Shown here in pieces: positions 1 to 11,064 of a DNA stretch of 32,284 nucleotides; within the stretch, counting starts at the first letter, position 1; each line of letters begins with the position of its first letter. Origin of the DNA: Ophiothrix spiculata (taxonomy: Eukaryota; Echinodermata; Ophiuroidea; Amphilepidida; Ophiotrichidae); assembly GCA_000969725.1 (NCBI GenBank), contig JXSR01S008797.1. One strand, written 5' to 3'. Below the pieces are notes generated by a model that had not been told where the DNA came from, ran no database searches, and saw only the letters and a program-made list of their open reading frames with translations. The translations under genes were made by a program, and so were the position numbers.

Positions 1-9
1 AACATTTTT

Positions 10-125
10 AGAAACCTGTTGAACCAATTTCCCCAGCTCCTGCATCAATGGCGCGCCATACAGCCTTAGCAGGGACACTGTACTGGTCCAGGCAACTCCA
101 TCCTTTTGCAATGACAAAAGGTTTT
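10..125 (-). other. Coding-like GC-richer island at the window edge, unresolved
   Basis: A GC-richer patch with a GGCGCGCC octamer stands out from AT-rich surroundings. On the minus strand, AAAAG|GATGG (acceptor edge 103/102) and ACAG|GTTTCT (donor edge 16/15) would delimit 87 nt, or 29 codons in phase 0, starting DGVAWTS. A second minus frame is open down to a TAA at 10-8 (ending AGAGEIGSTGF), and a plus frame is also open. None of the three translations matches a domain I recognise and none looks like the missing ADAMTS Cys-rich exon. It may be an exon, the end of a repeat, or chance. Confidence 0.2.
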
Positions 126-2193
126 GATATCAACATTATTTTAGGGACAAGGAATTAGCCACAACCTTCAACAGACTTCCACAATTTCCCTACCCCAAAT
201 CAAATGTCTAAATTTGAATTCTTAGATAGTAGTCTTGGGGCGACCCAATGAAACATAAAATGAGTGTGAAATTAGGTCAAACTTATGCTTCAAGTGGACT
301 GAAAATATTGAACAAAAAATCTTGAAATCATGATAATTCCTGAAGAATCAATTGCATCTCTGTATTCGGCCCTGTGAAAGACTTGGTCAAGGTTCCCATC
401 TTAAGTCAGAAGAGATCATGGAAAAAAGAAGAGAAGGAATGGAAAACACCATATACAAAATCCAAATGATATACTGTGCAAATGCATCTTTGCTCTTGCA
501 AGTTCTCGATGTGCTGATCTATCTATCAGCTTGCCACAAAATTTCCTTATTATGATAAAGGCTACACCCCTGGTACTAATTCATTGAGGATGTATTCAAT
601 TTCTTTTATGTACTAACAATATTAATAATATGAAATGCTTGTATGACCACAGACATATTAAAGTCCCATTTCCAGGGTTCAGAAATGTGGTATAGCTGTG
701 GGTGGAGTGAGAATCTGCATGGGTCTGTTCCTCCAAACAGATCCTGTTTTTCACATAAAATGCTGCGGTTTCATCTGCTATAGGATGCTGAGTTCACTCC
801 TAAATGATTTACATATTTCCCACCTTAGACAAACAAGTTTTGTTACAATTAGATTTGAAGTAGAAACTCAGTCTGGTTTAGAAACATCAAAATATGCATG
901 CACTTGTTTGAGAATGTTTTCACACAAATCAAATGGCAAAAGTGCACTGAAACTCAGTTGATTTTTCAAAAATGTTCAAGATGCCTGAGATACAGGCCCA
1001 ATGCATATCATAACATGGCTCATTTATGTGGAAACATCTTTTCCCTTATATGTTGATATCTATTCATGTAATTTTATTTTCAAAGCCCAATAGAGTGCAG
1101 AAAATGTTGGAGTTAAATTACAGACCTTTTTTTTGGCCAGCAATTATTAAAGAAACTGGGCTCAAAATATCAAAATTATAAATCATAAAGGAGTTTAATT
1201 ACTTGATTCAAAACATTTGATGAATCAGATCAAATCACAACTCGTGACAAAATAGAGGTGATGATCAATTACCCCAAAATGATTAATAAACAAACAATAT
1301 GCAATGTCATAATTTGGATTAGAACCCTATCACATAAAGTTAATCACCACTTTCTTATCTAATTGATGAATGTATGCGCAAAGGAAATCCAGTCATATCG
1401 GGCCCATCACCTCTAGTTGAAGGTTATAGATGTAGGCTATGTCCAAGAGATGATCCAAGTATCACTTGATCCCACGACCAAATGGTCTAGAGGGGACCGT
1501 AAGTACCACCTTTGCACCATTCTTCCTTCTTCAACCTTCTTTCCTTTCTTTTTTTAAACCTGGATCCTGATGTCAAAGCATATTTTGCCATTGCAAGTTA
1601 GCTAGATGTGGCAGACTCTTTTGGGTGTCTTTTGAACTGACGTATCAATGTTAGTGACCCCCCTCCACCGGAAAGTAAACTCAATTGACTTGAATTTATC
1701 ACTTGACCCCCTTAAAAGCATCGAACCCCTCATTTAATGATTCACATGAACATATAACAAGTTAAAAGGTCAACAAATGTTGCACAATTTGATTGGCATG
1801 GATAGTGATTGTATGCAGCAGTTTAATTTATCATATTAGTTATGAATCAAGGAGGAAAAACTTGATTAGTGTTGGTTGCTACTGTCAACTCAACTTAAAA
1901 ACAACACGATTCATTGGGGTAACATGTTGTACTTTGTGTCAGAAATTTTAATTAAGAGTAGAAGTGTGCACTTTTGATTAGATATGGTGATTTTATTGAA
2001 TAACAGTTTAACAGGTGATTTGGGTTCAAAAATCCCAGAAATGAAATGGTCATCAAGTTTTTAAGTCCTGGGAGTTTCAAATTTAGCTTAAATTGTGATA
2101 ATTATAGACTTTGTTATCACTATGAGGATTAATATGTCTGTGTTTATACTAGACAATACAGATGACCATACAGATGCTAAAATTGGTTTGATT
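126..2193. other. AT-rich non-coding stretch, nothing recognised
   Basis: I see no exon, RNA gene or ordered repeat here. Short open frames at 352-555 and 698-961 have no domain-like content. A pyrimidine tract near 1522-1557 is low-complexity sequence without a recognisable coding block next to it. The stretch lies downstream of the last ADAMTS-like exon, so it is probably intron of that gene. Confidence 0.5.
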
Positions 2194-2550
2194 CGCACCC
2201 CCGGGGGGACTCAAATTTGAAGATGATAGGTATGTCAGCTGTGAAGCACCGGAATGGGGGTCTACTGAACTAATTTTGAGCAAAATTTGACCTTTGAAAC
2301 TGATTTTTGAGGGTCTGGTAAACTGACATTTTTGCCGAAATTGGCATCTGAGCTAAAAAAAATTCACAATTTTTGATGAATTTCTGTAGTTGGAGCTAAA
2401 ATGTTGTATTTTTCTTCAAAATGGGGGTCTAAAGAACTGAACCATACTGAAAATGGGATCTGATGAGCAGCCTGGAGGCCTGAAAACAGGAATCTTGACT
2501 GCTGGACATAGGTACCCTACTCAAATATGTGAGTGAGCCCCGGGATCTCA
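2194..2550. repeat. Degenerate GGGTCT-type interspersed repeat with CCCGGGG ends
   Basis: The segment starts at a CACCCCCGGGGGGACTC block and ends at GTGAGCCCCGGGATCTCA. Inside are several loosely repeated units of the form GGGTCT-n-AACTGA-TTTT (near 2259, 2312 and 2427). The GC-rich ends facing an A/T-rich centre suggest an old non-autonomous element. A related decayed segment lies at 6961-7260. Confidence 0.5.
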
Positions 2551-2866
2551 CCCAACTTGGCTTTGTTGTTTATTGATAGCCTTTTTAATTTATAGGCTTG
2601 AATGTTTGCAAAAGCACCCTTTTCAAGTGAACTTCAATTTAACTATTTAATTTGAAATGATCGTGAATACAATCTTTAGGGAATATTACATGAGCTCAAT
2701 GGATTTCAGTTGCAGCATTACTCATTTCAGCTGGGTCTGTACAGGTGATAACAGGCTCAACATTAACACTAATACATGACATTGGTGATATTTCCTACAA
2801 CTACAATACTGATTGATTACTAACTGTATGCTATAACATTGTATCATAACATCACCTTGGAGGTGT

Positions 2867-2938
2867 AATAAGTAGGCCAATGTAGGCCATAGTCTAATGG
2901 ACGTGCAATAAGTAGGCCAATGTAGGCCATAGTCTAAT
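2867..2938 (+). repeat. 40-bp-period tandem duplication
   Basis: A 32-bp unit starting AATAAGTAGGCCAATGTAGG occurs at 2867-2898 and again, identical, at 2907-2938, separated by 8 different bases. The identity points to a recent duplication. No coding role is visible. Confidence 0.9.
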
Positions 2939-2940
2939 AG

Positions 2941-4524
2941 TTTGGAGGCTCTTTAATTATCTAATGCAGAGTTAAGGACAGTTCATCTGATATTATCACA
3001 AGGATCATCTCAAGGAGCTTTGCTACAAAATCCAAAATAAGATTTAATATCAGAACTGACAGACATTTCGGATTAATTTAATAGAAAAGCTTCAGATAAC
3101 TACTATCACAATGATTTGATAAGGACCTATGGTCTACTTTCTTGAAAATACTTTGATATGCCTTTAGCCTTGATACCTAATATAGTATCATCTCTCTGTC
3201 TATCATAAAATTGGTTCAATTCTGATAGATTAGTTATTAAACTTTGTACACTGAATCTTATTGCAAAAAGGTCACATGTAGCCAAGAGAAGAGACCAAAG
3301 GCTCTTATAAAAATAACAAAAGAATGCAGTTGTCGTCTCCTACATGTAGCTCGTTGTATTGTAGCATGTCTGATGCATATTATTTGTATACATCAAATAT
3401 GCTACAATGAGCAATATGTACAAGCCGACAAGTGCATCCTTTTGCCGCCACTGCCCGCATTTAGGTTCTTGCCTATCTTGATGACAAGTCAATGTATGGT
3501 ACTATTATCTGTTGAGTTATATTTGCGGTGCTTTCAACATCAGTGAGGATGTTTTCTGCAAAGCTCCATTCAAATGGCACCAGGCCTAGCTAGCATTGCC
3601 TTAATGTTCAACCCATAGATTAAAGAAAATACAGATGGGGAAAAAAGGGTGCAAATAGACCTGCTATTTGCACCCTAAAAATAAAACCAAGTTAGGGGAT
3701 TGCGCCACATGGGCGCTATGCCTCGACCGAGGCTGCGTAAATGCGTAGTTACCCATCACCGTATTTTGATCATGCGCTATTAGAATCTGACTACAATGCA
3801 ATATGCATCTTACATTTTACTGCCACATTGTGCACATGCAAGCAATAACTTTTGGTCAGTTTGATAGCTGCATTTTCTGTCAAATTGCCTTTTTGTTGCC
3901 AGAGTGTGATTCAACCATATCCTAGGCAATCACAAATTAGGGCAATGACACCATTACTCATCCATAAATGGTAACAGTCTGTGAACAACTTTACCCTGAT
4001 CATTTTAATCAAATGATAAAAAAAAAATTAAAATCAGGAAATTGAAAAATAAAAAAAAGAATTTAAAAAAACACCAGCTGCTCTTCAAAATCAACTAAAA
4101 ACCAAAATGATACTGCAAATTTCAATGTCATGATTGAAGCCACTCCTGTGGAGCCTTGGATGTCAAAAAATTGCCATTCCAAAATCCAGATCACATTAAC
4201 ATGCTCAAACTACATGTTGTTATCAACTTGAAAGCTTAATCCCATAGATTAAGGACTTGCACATTGATATCATGAGTTACAATGACTTATTATGACTGTA
4301 ACACACAACTCTGTTTAGCTCAATACGTTGATGGCAGTGTAGGACATACATTGATTATGAACTATAGAAAATGTTCATTATAAAAGTAGGAATTACATTG
4401 ACTCTTTTAAAAGGCCATTTTTGAAGAAAATTTCTTATGTAAAAATCAAAATATAAATGATTTCTCACTTTCAATAAATATTAGCTCCTACCAGAGACCT
4501 TGATCACTGCAGTATATGAAAGAA
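2941..4524. other. Non-coding stretch with one perfect hairpin
   Basis: No exon is recognised. The open frame at 3244-3546 is not protein-like. A-rich runs occur at 4019-4070. The only ordered structure is the hairpin listed separately at 3646-3676, followed by the small CCTCGACCGAGG palindrome at about 3721-3732. Confidence 0.5.
3646..3676 (+). repeat. Perfect 13-bp hairpin
   Basis: AGGGTGCAAATAG at 3646-3658 is the exact reverse complement of CTATTTGCACCCT at 3664-3676, with a 5-base loop ACCTG. It has no T-run, so it is not a simple terminator. It could be the core of a small foldback element. Confidence 0.85.
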
Positions 4525-4778
4525 AGAATTCTTTAGGCTAATTGCCAAAGATAAGCCAAGAAAGTCTCTGCTGAAGCTTATTTCCATTGGGGTCCAAGAT
4601 CTTTCCATAATCAGTTATAGATGCAAAAGGGAGACTAAAATACCCGTAGAAGAACCTGCAGAAGTGAGCATGGACTGAAAACCAATTGTACATTCAGCGC
4701 CAGGACAAGGAATCAAACCCGCAACTCATTGGTGCAAAGCAAGAGAAGCACTGCTACGCTAATGCACTTCACCTAAAG
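4525..4778 (-). mobile_element. tRNA-derived SINE, family 1, minus-strand copy
   Basis: Read on the minus strand this has a pol III A-box-like TTAGCGTAGCAGTGC (about 4748-4762) and a B-box-like GGTTTGATTCC (4709-4719) at normal tRNA spacing. A body follows with GGTTTTCAGTCCATGCTC and CCAATGGAAATAAGCTTC, ending in AAAGAATTCT (4534-4525). It aligns by eye along its length with the plus-strand copy at 21651-21900, so both ends can be placed. A SINE depends on LINE machinery and encodes no protein. The copy lies just downstream of the TSR1 exon, in the opposite orientation to its sister. Confidence 0.85.
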
Positions 4779-4902
4779 AGATAAATGGTGGGATAACAGC
4801 CTAACAGCATATTTAGCAACTCCTGCAGTTTCCTCCTAATAGAGAAGATTACCACCTGAAGCCAATGCATACATATTCATGAGGGCGCCCTTGACTACTT
4901 AC

Positions 4903-5112
4903 CTTAATATTGCACGAGCGGAATCGTGTTCGCCTACCAATGCAGTACTGGCCACCATTTTGCGGTGTTGGAGAGTTGCATTCTCTGGAAGACTGCCTGA
5001 TGCCCCCACCGCAGGATCTGGTACAGTCCCCATATTCGCCCCACGCACCCCAGCTTCCGTCAATCACTTTGGGATTGGTGTTCTTCCGCACGCAAGTTCC
5101 CCTATAGCACCA
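4903..5112 (-). CDS. ADAMTS-like exon: end of disintegrin-like module and TSR1
   Basis: This exon encodes exactly 70 codons, phase 0 in and out. Residues 1-8 (WCYRGTCV) finish the disintegrin-like module. From about residue 16, VIDGSWGAWGEYGDC and CTRSCGGG begin a thrombospondin type 1 repeat, followed by the usual ECN, NGGQYC, GRR and RSCN segments. WGAW fits the W-x-x-W C-mannosylation motif and CTRSCG fits the C-x-x-S/T-C-G O-fucosylation motif. The acceptor is a T-rich tract ending TTTAAAAG at 5113; the donor is AAG|GTAAGT at 4903/4902, close to perfect consensus. The final Cys pair of TSR1 should lie in the next exon, which I could not find in the remaining 4.9 kb. TSR1 of ADAMTS enzymes contributes to substrate and matrix binding. 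The frame would run on into the intron without a stop for a short distance, but that part is not protein-like. Confidence 0.92.
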
Positions 5113-6960
5113 CTTTTAAAAAGAAACAAAAAATGAAACGAGTTGAGATATTATTATCATACCTGTATGTGAAGTAGAAACAAACATTATTTTTTAGGAT
5201 CAAATAATTTTCTTGAACAAAAATGACCATGCAGTCATGTCTCAAATGATGGGAGCTAAGTAATTATTTGACGTTTATGGTAGAGAGGTCATTGTTTTTT
5301 TCATTTTCTTAATTTTAGGGGGACATGAGAGATGAGCCTGTTTCCTGAGGATATTGTTTGTTTTGTCACTGAAATGAAATTTTTCCACATCATCGTTCGT
5401 TATTAGCACTAGTTTAGTGCCCTATGTCCCTCAGCCTCTTATGTCCAACATCCACTGACAAACAGAGAGTGATTGCCCTATGTCTGTCACCCTCTATGTC
5501 CAACATCTACTGACAAACAGGGAGACCTCGGCTCGCACACAAGGTAACAAGACTTGTTCTACATCTTTGTAGGATTTGCAGACGAGCAAAAATTACCAGA
5601 AGCTGACATTCTACTGAAGAGTATTGCAACATTATGATTATCATCTGTGATTATTGTCCAGTTTTTGTGCTCCTTTTAAATCACATATTTAGCTATCATT
5701 TTTCACAAGTTTTGTAAATTTAACATGACCACATAATGGATTTTGGCATTTGATATGAATCAACAACAATAAATATTGGGGTAAATGTGAAAGGTTAAAT
5801 GCATCAATAGAATTTTACTCAATGGATTGGTCCCATTCCAAAGTTGATTTTATCATTGATAAAGTGTTAAATATAGGCCCTAAACAATGTCAAAATTCTG
5901 AGATTACAAATCCATGCCAAAAGTACAACTACTGTATTACTTCTATGTGTTTGTTCCTAGTTTTTATGAACAAATTAACCTTTTGATATCAACTTCCATT
6001 GACATATCTGGAAAAGCTTACAAGTGGAAGTTTTGCTTCCAAATAATACTATTTACAAGTTGCGAGTGTTGGCATTTAGCGCCAGCTGTTGGTATCAAGT
6101 CAAGTTTATGACACTTGCATGACTGTCACTGAGGGAATTGCACCTAATGTATACTTCCAGTTACTATTGTGAGCCGCACAATATCAGGGTCCTAGCCATG
6201 CTGATTTGGATTGTTTTATTTTTACCATAATAGTATTATTTCCTGTTAATTAGATACACCTTTTTGAGCACAAATTGTTGTTCAAGTGACAAGGTAATAA
6301 ATTAATTTATATTTAATCAGGACAATGAGCCAAGTAAAATAATAAATACCTTAAAAACACAAAAAAAATGTTCACTCAATCAAATAAAACTTTCATTATG
6401 ACAAAATAAGAGCACAGTACATGCAAGATGACTACGCATTTAAAAAATATACTGAATCGAGAATAAAAAGCCAGAAATAGATTAATGAAATAATAGTAAA
6501 TGAAATTAAATAAATCTTGTTCATTAGGTCCACCTGTTGGTCATCTGTATAAATTTGATAATCATAGAAATGTTTTATGTGCTCAGTTTGCTAATGCTCA
6601 TTTTACACATTTGAAAAATTGCACATACTAATTTCCATTGACACTCATTGAGTATGCCTGGTCAATGTAAACTATGCCGATACACATCAGAGCTGTCGGT
6701 CCATATAATGTGAATGATCAAATTGTTCACCCCTTCTGTAACCCCAATTTTCAAAGTTTCCCCTCAGTTTCCCTAATCAATCTAAATGTAGGCAATAACT
6801 TATGAGTTTATCTAGAAATGACCAGCAGTATTTTTTGGCTCAGTCCCATAATCTTCTTGCCATACTTTTCACCATTCTCTCAAATGCAGTTGAATTTAGC
6901 AGATTGACAACCCCGATTGACCATAGTACATCCAATAGCTGACCATGAGTTAGGAAACAT
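5113..6960. other. Intron, AT-rich, one imperfect duplication
   Basis: This is the 3' part of the intron between the disintegrin-like and TSR1 exons. The T-rich acceptor tract lies at 5114-5140 (minus strand). Apart from the duplication at 5419-5523, no exon or transposon is recognised. The stretch 6300-6510 is A-rich. Confidence 0.6.
5419..5523 (+). repeat. 56-bp-period imperfect tandem duplication
   Basis: GCCCTATGTCCCTCAGCC...CAAACAGAGAG (5419-5468) recurs as GCCCTATGTCTGTCACCC...CAAACAGGGAG (5475-5523) with few differences. No frame across it looks coding. Confidence 0.8.
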
Positions 6961-7260
6961 CCTGGAGGCAGGTGGGGTACTCAACAAATTTCTGGTAGGA
7001 ATGTGTTGCCCAGGTTATCCAACAAATGGTCTTGTGGAATCCATTTTCAAAAACGGGTCTAGTCTATGGAACTGATTTTTTTCTGAATTAGGGTCTCAGG
7101 AACTGCTTTTTTCCCATAAAAATAAGACTTTTACAGCTGAAAATCCATAAAATTAGGTTGAAAACTTTATACATGTTGAGCAACTTTCTTTGGAACTTAC
7201 ATAATCTTGAAATGGGCATCTTTAAGAACAAGGAGGCTTGAAAAGGGGACCCCTGGGGAA
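6961..7260. repeat. Decayed relative of the GGGTCT-type repeat
   Basis: It carries GGGTCTAGTCTATGGAACTG and GGGTCTCAGGAACTGCTTTT, similar in form to units at 2194-2550, with GGTGGGGTACTC at one end and GGGGACCCCTGGGG at the other. Assignment to the same family is tentative because the copies are divergent. Confidence 0.35.
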
Positions 7261-8329
7261 ACATTTTACAGTTGGAGATGCATGAAGTTTTGAACCCCTG
7301 ACTGCATGAGGGACTTGAAGCAGAAGTTAATTTCACAATTTGACTCAAACCAACTGCAAAGTGTTGAGATCAGTGTTGTCACTTTCAAATCAAAGTACCA
7401 TTTTCAGCAATTCCTGTCCTCTGTTTCAAAACAATATTTGATTTCGCCAGAAATATCTATTATGTTCCCATGAGATATTGATGTCAACTTGAATCACACA
7501 TTTGCTCCGAAAGGGATCAAAATTCTATTTGTTCAAAAAATGTTGTTGTTGAAGTTTAATCTTATTCAACTTTTTCCTCAGTACTCAAGGCTAACTGTTT
7601 TACAGTTCAACAACCAGGACCGGAGAAAATTGTCATTATAAGGTTGCTGAACTTGCTCCAAACAAATATTAAGCTAAAAATCTAATTATTTCATTTTTGT
7701 TATAGTCAGTTGCAATCAATTTATTAAATATACCTTTATGTTAGGGCTACTTAAACAAATAAACTAATTTAATAAAAATCAGGGTAATGGCATTCTTAGC
7801 CCTAAATCTAAATAACTGGAATTATTTCTCTCACCACAATAATTGGTTTTACCTGGATGACCAGGTTGGGCTGGTCAGATATTAAGCAGCTAATTGATTT
7901 GATCTTGTACAAATAAGAGAAATCAGATGGCCAAACTTGACATCTAAATGGTCAAGGGCAAGCAGTGTAATTGAGTAATCAGACACTGTATTTATAGCTT
8001 TGCTTACAAGAAATGAAGCAGTGTTATTTCTACTTTTTGTCCTATCATTACAAGTCCAATTACACCTCAGGTCAGTGGTTCATAATTACATATTCAAAAC
8101 AATCCAAACTAATTCAATAGTCTCATAGACATGTGTGACATTTAAAAATCCAGCTGCAGCTTTTTTATAGACATTTGGATATGTAATATCAGGTCACTCT
8201 GAATTTGGAGTAAGTTTAACTTTTTTTCAAAAGAACAAGGGCCATGCAACTTACTCTAAATGTTATAATTCTTGCTTTTGGGATGAGCTGCTAAAACTGT
8301 AGAAAATCAGCCTATTTTGAACAATTTTA
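7261..8329. other. Intron, no recognised feature
   Basis: AT-rich sequence between a decayed repeat and the truncated LINE. I see no exon, RNA gene or structured repeat. The 86-codon minus frame at 7088-7348 has no domain-like content. Confidence 0.5.
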
Positions 8330-8361
8330 GGATATTTTCACCCCTGATGATACATTGAGCG

Positions 8362-9801
8362 ATGCCATCATTTGGGGGTACTGTTCCATCTAAGCTTAAA
8401 GAGGCTGTCGTCGTCCCTCTCCTGAAGAAACATGGACTTGACTTTAACAATCTTAAGAATTTCAGACCAGTATCCAACCTTCCGTTTATCTCAAAACTTC
8501 TTGAGAGAGTGGTTCTGCAACAATTACAGCAGCATCTATTTGACAATAACTTACTGGAAAATAATCAGTCTGCTTATAGAAAGGGTCACAGTGTAGAAAC
8601 CGCAGTACTGAGTGTCATGGACAACTTGCTCACAAGCTCTGACGAGAAATTAGTCTCGCTCGTCGCCCTCCTTGACCTCAGTGCTGCGTTTGATACGCTT
8701 GACCATTCTATTCTGCTTTAACGCCTTGAAACTACATTCGGTATCAGTGGTATTGTTCTCAAATGGTTTTCTTCATATATTTTTCAAAGACATCAATCTG
8801 TTATTATTAATGGCAACACATCAAATCAGCGCCCACTTTTATATGGAGTTCCTCAAGGCTCTGTATTGGGGCCAGTGTTGTTCACGTTATATTCCCAATC
8901 TCTTTCAGATGTCATCAACTTACATAATTGTTCCTTCCATAAGTACGCCGATGATACCGTTGTATTTCAAGGTGGACCACCTGAGCAGTTTGATTTAACT
9001 AAAATTCAAATTCAAAAGTGTATAGTTGATATTTCACATTGGATGGACAGTAATAAGTTAATGTTGAACAGTGAAAAGACTGAGGTTTTGATCGTGGGCA
9101 CCGCTTCTCGTGTAAAGCAAGTCGCTACCAGTTCAATCGAAATTTTAAATTCTGATGTTCAAATACAGGAGTCTGTTAAGTACCTTGGGGTTCGACTAGA
9201 TCAAACGCTATCCATGTCCAGTCACATCAGTGATGTTTGTCGCTCGTCATTTCTGTCTTTAAGACGTATTGGCTGTATTCGATCTTATCTGTCTGATAGA
9301 GCTACATCTTGTCTAATCAATTCTGTAGTAACATCACGTCTTGATTTCTGTAATTCATCCTTGACTAGCATCACCACTGATCAACTTAACAGACTTCAAA
9401 GAATACAAAATTGTGCGGCTCGCTTAATCATGAAAAAGAGGAAGTATGATCATATCACCCCTGTCATACAAGAGCTTCACTGGCTGCCTTTAGACTACCG
9501 AATTAAGTATAAATTAGCTGTTCTTGCTTTCCAGCACTTTGACGGTACTTTACCATCCTACCTGTCTGCTGCGCTCTGCACTTATGAACCTGCTCGATCA
9601 TTACGATCTTCTTCTGAAAGACTTTTGAAATCTCCTCGTGTTAGTCTAAAGTCAGCCGGTGAACGCTCCTTTCATTTTGCTGCCCCGGCTGTTTGGAATT
9701 CTCTTCCAAACAGCCTCCGTAACATTCATTCTCTTCCTCAGTTCAAGAAACATCTTAAAACTCACCTTTTTCGTCAGGCTTTTCCGGATTCACAGATGTA
9801 A
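8362..9801 (+). pseudogene. LINE reverse transcriptase ORF with one premature stop
   Basis: The frame from 8362 to 9801 spans 480 codons and is broken once, by TAA at 8719-8721, inside HSILL*RLETTFGI. The two open parts are in the same frame, so this is one nonsense change (a CAA-to-TAA change would fit), not a frameshift. Visible RT motifs in order: FRPVSNLPFISKLLERVV; DLSAAFDTLDH (motif A, first catalytic Asp); GVPQGSVLGPVLF (motif B); YADDTVVF (motif C, two Asp); NSEKTEVL; KYLGV. The C-terminal part contains ITPVIQELHWLPLDYRI, AAPAVWNSLPNSLR and FKKHLKTHLF, common in CR1/L2-like and related elements. An in-frame TGA at 8356 and the missing upstream domains show that ATG 8362 is not the natural start. 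The catalytic residues are intact, but the copy is presumably dead. Confidence 0.92.
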
Positions 9802-9868
9802 CTTGTTTGTTTTCTTCGTTCGTGCGCATTGAGATCATTTGATGAGTGTGCGCCTTATAAGAACCCTC

Positions 9869-9889
9869 CATTATTATTATTATTATTTT
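9869..9889 (+). repeat. (ATT)n microsatellite forming the LINE 3' tail
   Basis: CCATTATTATTATTATTATT directly follows the conserved 3' end of the LINE. It reads as the simple-repeat tail used by this type of retrotransposon. Confidence 0.85.
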
Positions 9890-9890
9890 G

Positions 9891-10938
9891 ATGATATGCT
9901 TTCTTTACATGCACTAAATGTAGTGCGCTTTAAAATATAAAGACTGCGTATCGGTAGCTAGACGACAAGCGATGTCTAAGTGATTTTAATCCCTGGACTC
10001 TGAACCCAGGATAAGTGGAGCAAGAACTGGCCCCTGGAACTTCTACCTCTTGTTCAATTTTGAAATACATGAGCTCTCAATATCTCTGATCTCTTTCTGA
10101 CACACATTACAGTTTCTTCCGAACAGCAACTTGATTTTTAGCATGATTGGATTTAAAAGGGAGAGTCCAAACTAATACCTCTCCAAATAAAGGTTTTACA
10201 CCACTAAATAACTACCAGGAACCATATTTGCTTGTGGGGAAGAGAACCTACTTTAAAAAGCTTAAAATTGAGGATGTATTATAAAATATGAAGATTTCAT
10301 ACAGCATCGTTAAATTTGAGTGTCTTCTGTCATTTGTTTGACAAATAGTCAGAAATTGCTCCGCAGAGTGGTTCACCGAATATTGGTCTTATCTCATTTT
10401 TATGCCAATTCATACTGGGAAAAGAAGGGCGGTAATGAATGTTCAGCTCGGGTGTTCAGCATGTCTCACAGTGAAAACTTTTCAGGTGATACTATGCTGA
10501 AATTTTGACTATTTGTAGAATACATGCTGTACTTTCACTCCTTAATGCCTGTGTATTCAACTACTAATTCTAAATATGAAAAAAAAAAACACTCTCAAAA
10601 TGACCCTTTTATAATATAAAAAGATAAAGGCGTTTAGTGGTGTAGAACCTTCAGTATTTGATTGACCACCATTGAGCACAATTTGTGGGTAATCGAGTCC
10701 TTGCCCAACTGATGCATCATTCCGAGTTTGCATTTCTAAAATGCAACATTTCTGCATCATTTTCCAATTTTGCTTATTTCAATTCTAAAACGATATCAAA
10801 AATCAGATGCAATTACTCCAATATCCCTCTCCACAGAGTTACAAAATGGTGGTCAAGTTTGGAATCGCCTTATTAGGTCCATGAGCCAGATTGGCTTTCA
10901 AAATAGAGAGGGAAAAAAATGTTGCCTAGTTTTTTTAC
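9891..10938. other. Intron 5' part after the disintegrin-like exon
   Basis: This runs on the minus strand from the GTAAAA donor at 10938 to the LINE insertion. An inverted pair GCACTAAATGTAGTGC sits at about 9911-9926, just past the LINE tail. No further exon is seen. Short open frames here (10320-10508, 10557-10760) have no domain-like content. Confidence 0.5.
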
Positions 10939-11064
10939 CGAGTTATGCTGATGATGTTGACCATGTTGACAAGGTGTCCCATCAGCCCACGGCATATGTT
11001 GTGTTCTACATCCCATACGTGTACCCCATGATGAGCCTTGACACCATAATCTCTTGCAATTTTG
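10939..11064 (-). CDS. ADAMTS-like exon: disintegrin-like core
   Basis: This exon encodes 42 codons in phase 0 at both ends. It begins QNCKRLWC, continues MGCRTQHMPWADGTPC and ends with the run QHGQHHQHNS. LWC, GCRT and the ADGT-C block are hallmark residues of the ADAMTS disintegrin-like module, which helps dock substrate and does not bind integrins in a classical way. The acceptor is TTATCTTCTTTCAG|CAA at 11065/11064. The donor is TCG|GTAAAA at 10939/10938, weaker than consensus but the only nearby GT that keeps phase 0 with the next exon. Joining gives CPYGYM|QNCKRLWC upstream and HNS|WCYRGTC downstream. The tail between the two Cys residues is longer than usual and rich in His and Gln. 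An alternative is that the true donor lies a few codons upstream, but those GTs would shift the frame. Confidence 0.88.

Larger units (their letters stand above)
8330..9890 (+). mobile_element. 5'-truncated non-LTR retrotransposon, CR1/L2-like
   Basis: The segment carries the reverse transcriptase region and C-terminal tail of a non-LTR element. A short 3' untranslated region follows (TGCGCCTTATAAG) and then an (ATT)n tail at about 9869-9889. The endonuclease domain and the N-terminal part of the RT are missing, which is typical of abortive target-primed insertion. The sense is opposite to the host ADAMTS-like gene, within its intron. The CR1/L2-type assignment rests on the RT motif style, the WNSLP-type C-terminus and the simple-repeat tail. 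The 5' boundary is approximate. Confidence 0.85.

Noticed and set aside
4879..5136. Plus-strand open frames opposite the TSR1 exon
   Set aside because: They are antisense shadows of a well-supported exon with conserved Cys and Trp.
8672..8998. 108-codon plus-strand open frame inside the LINE
   Set aside because: It is an out-of-frame reading of the reverse transcriptase, which is supported by motifs in the other frame.
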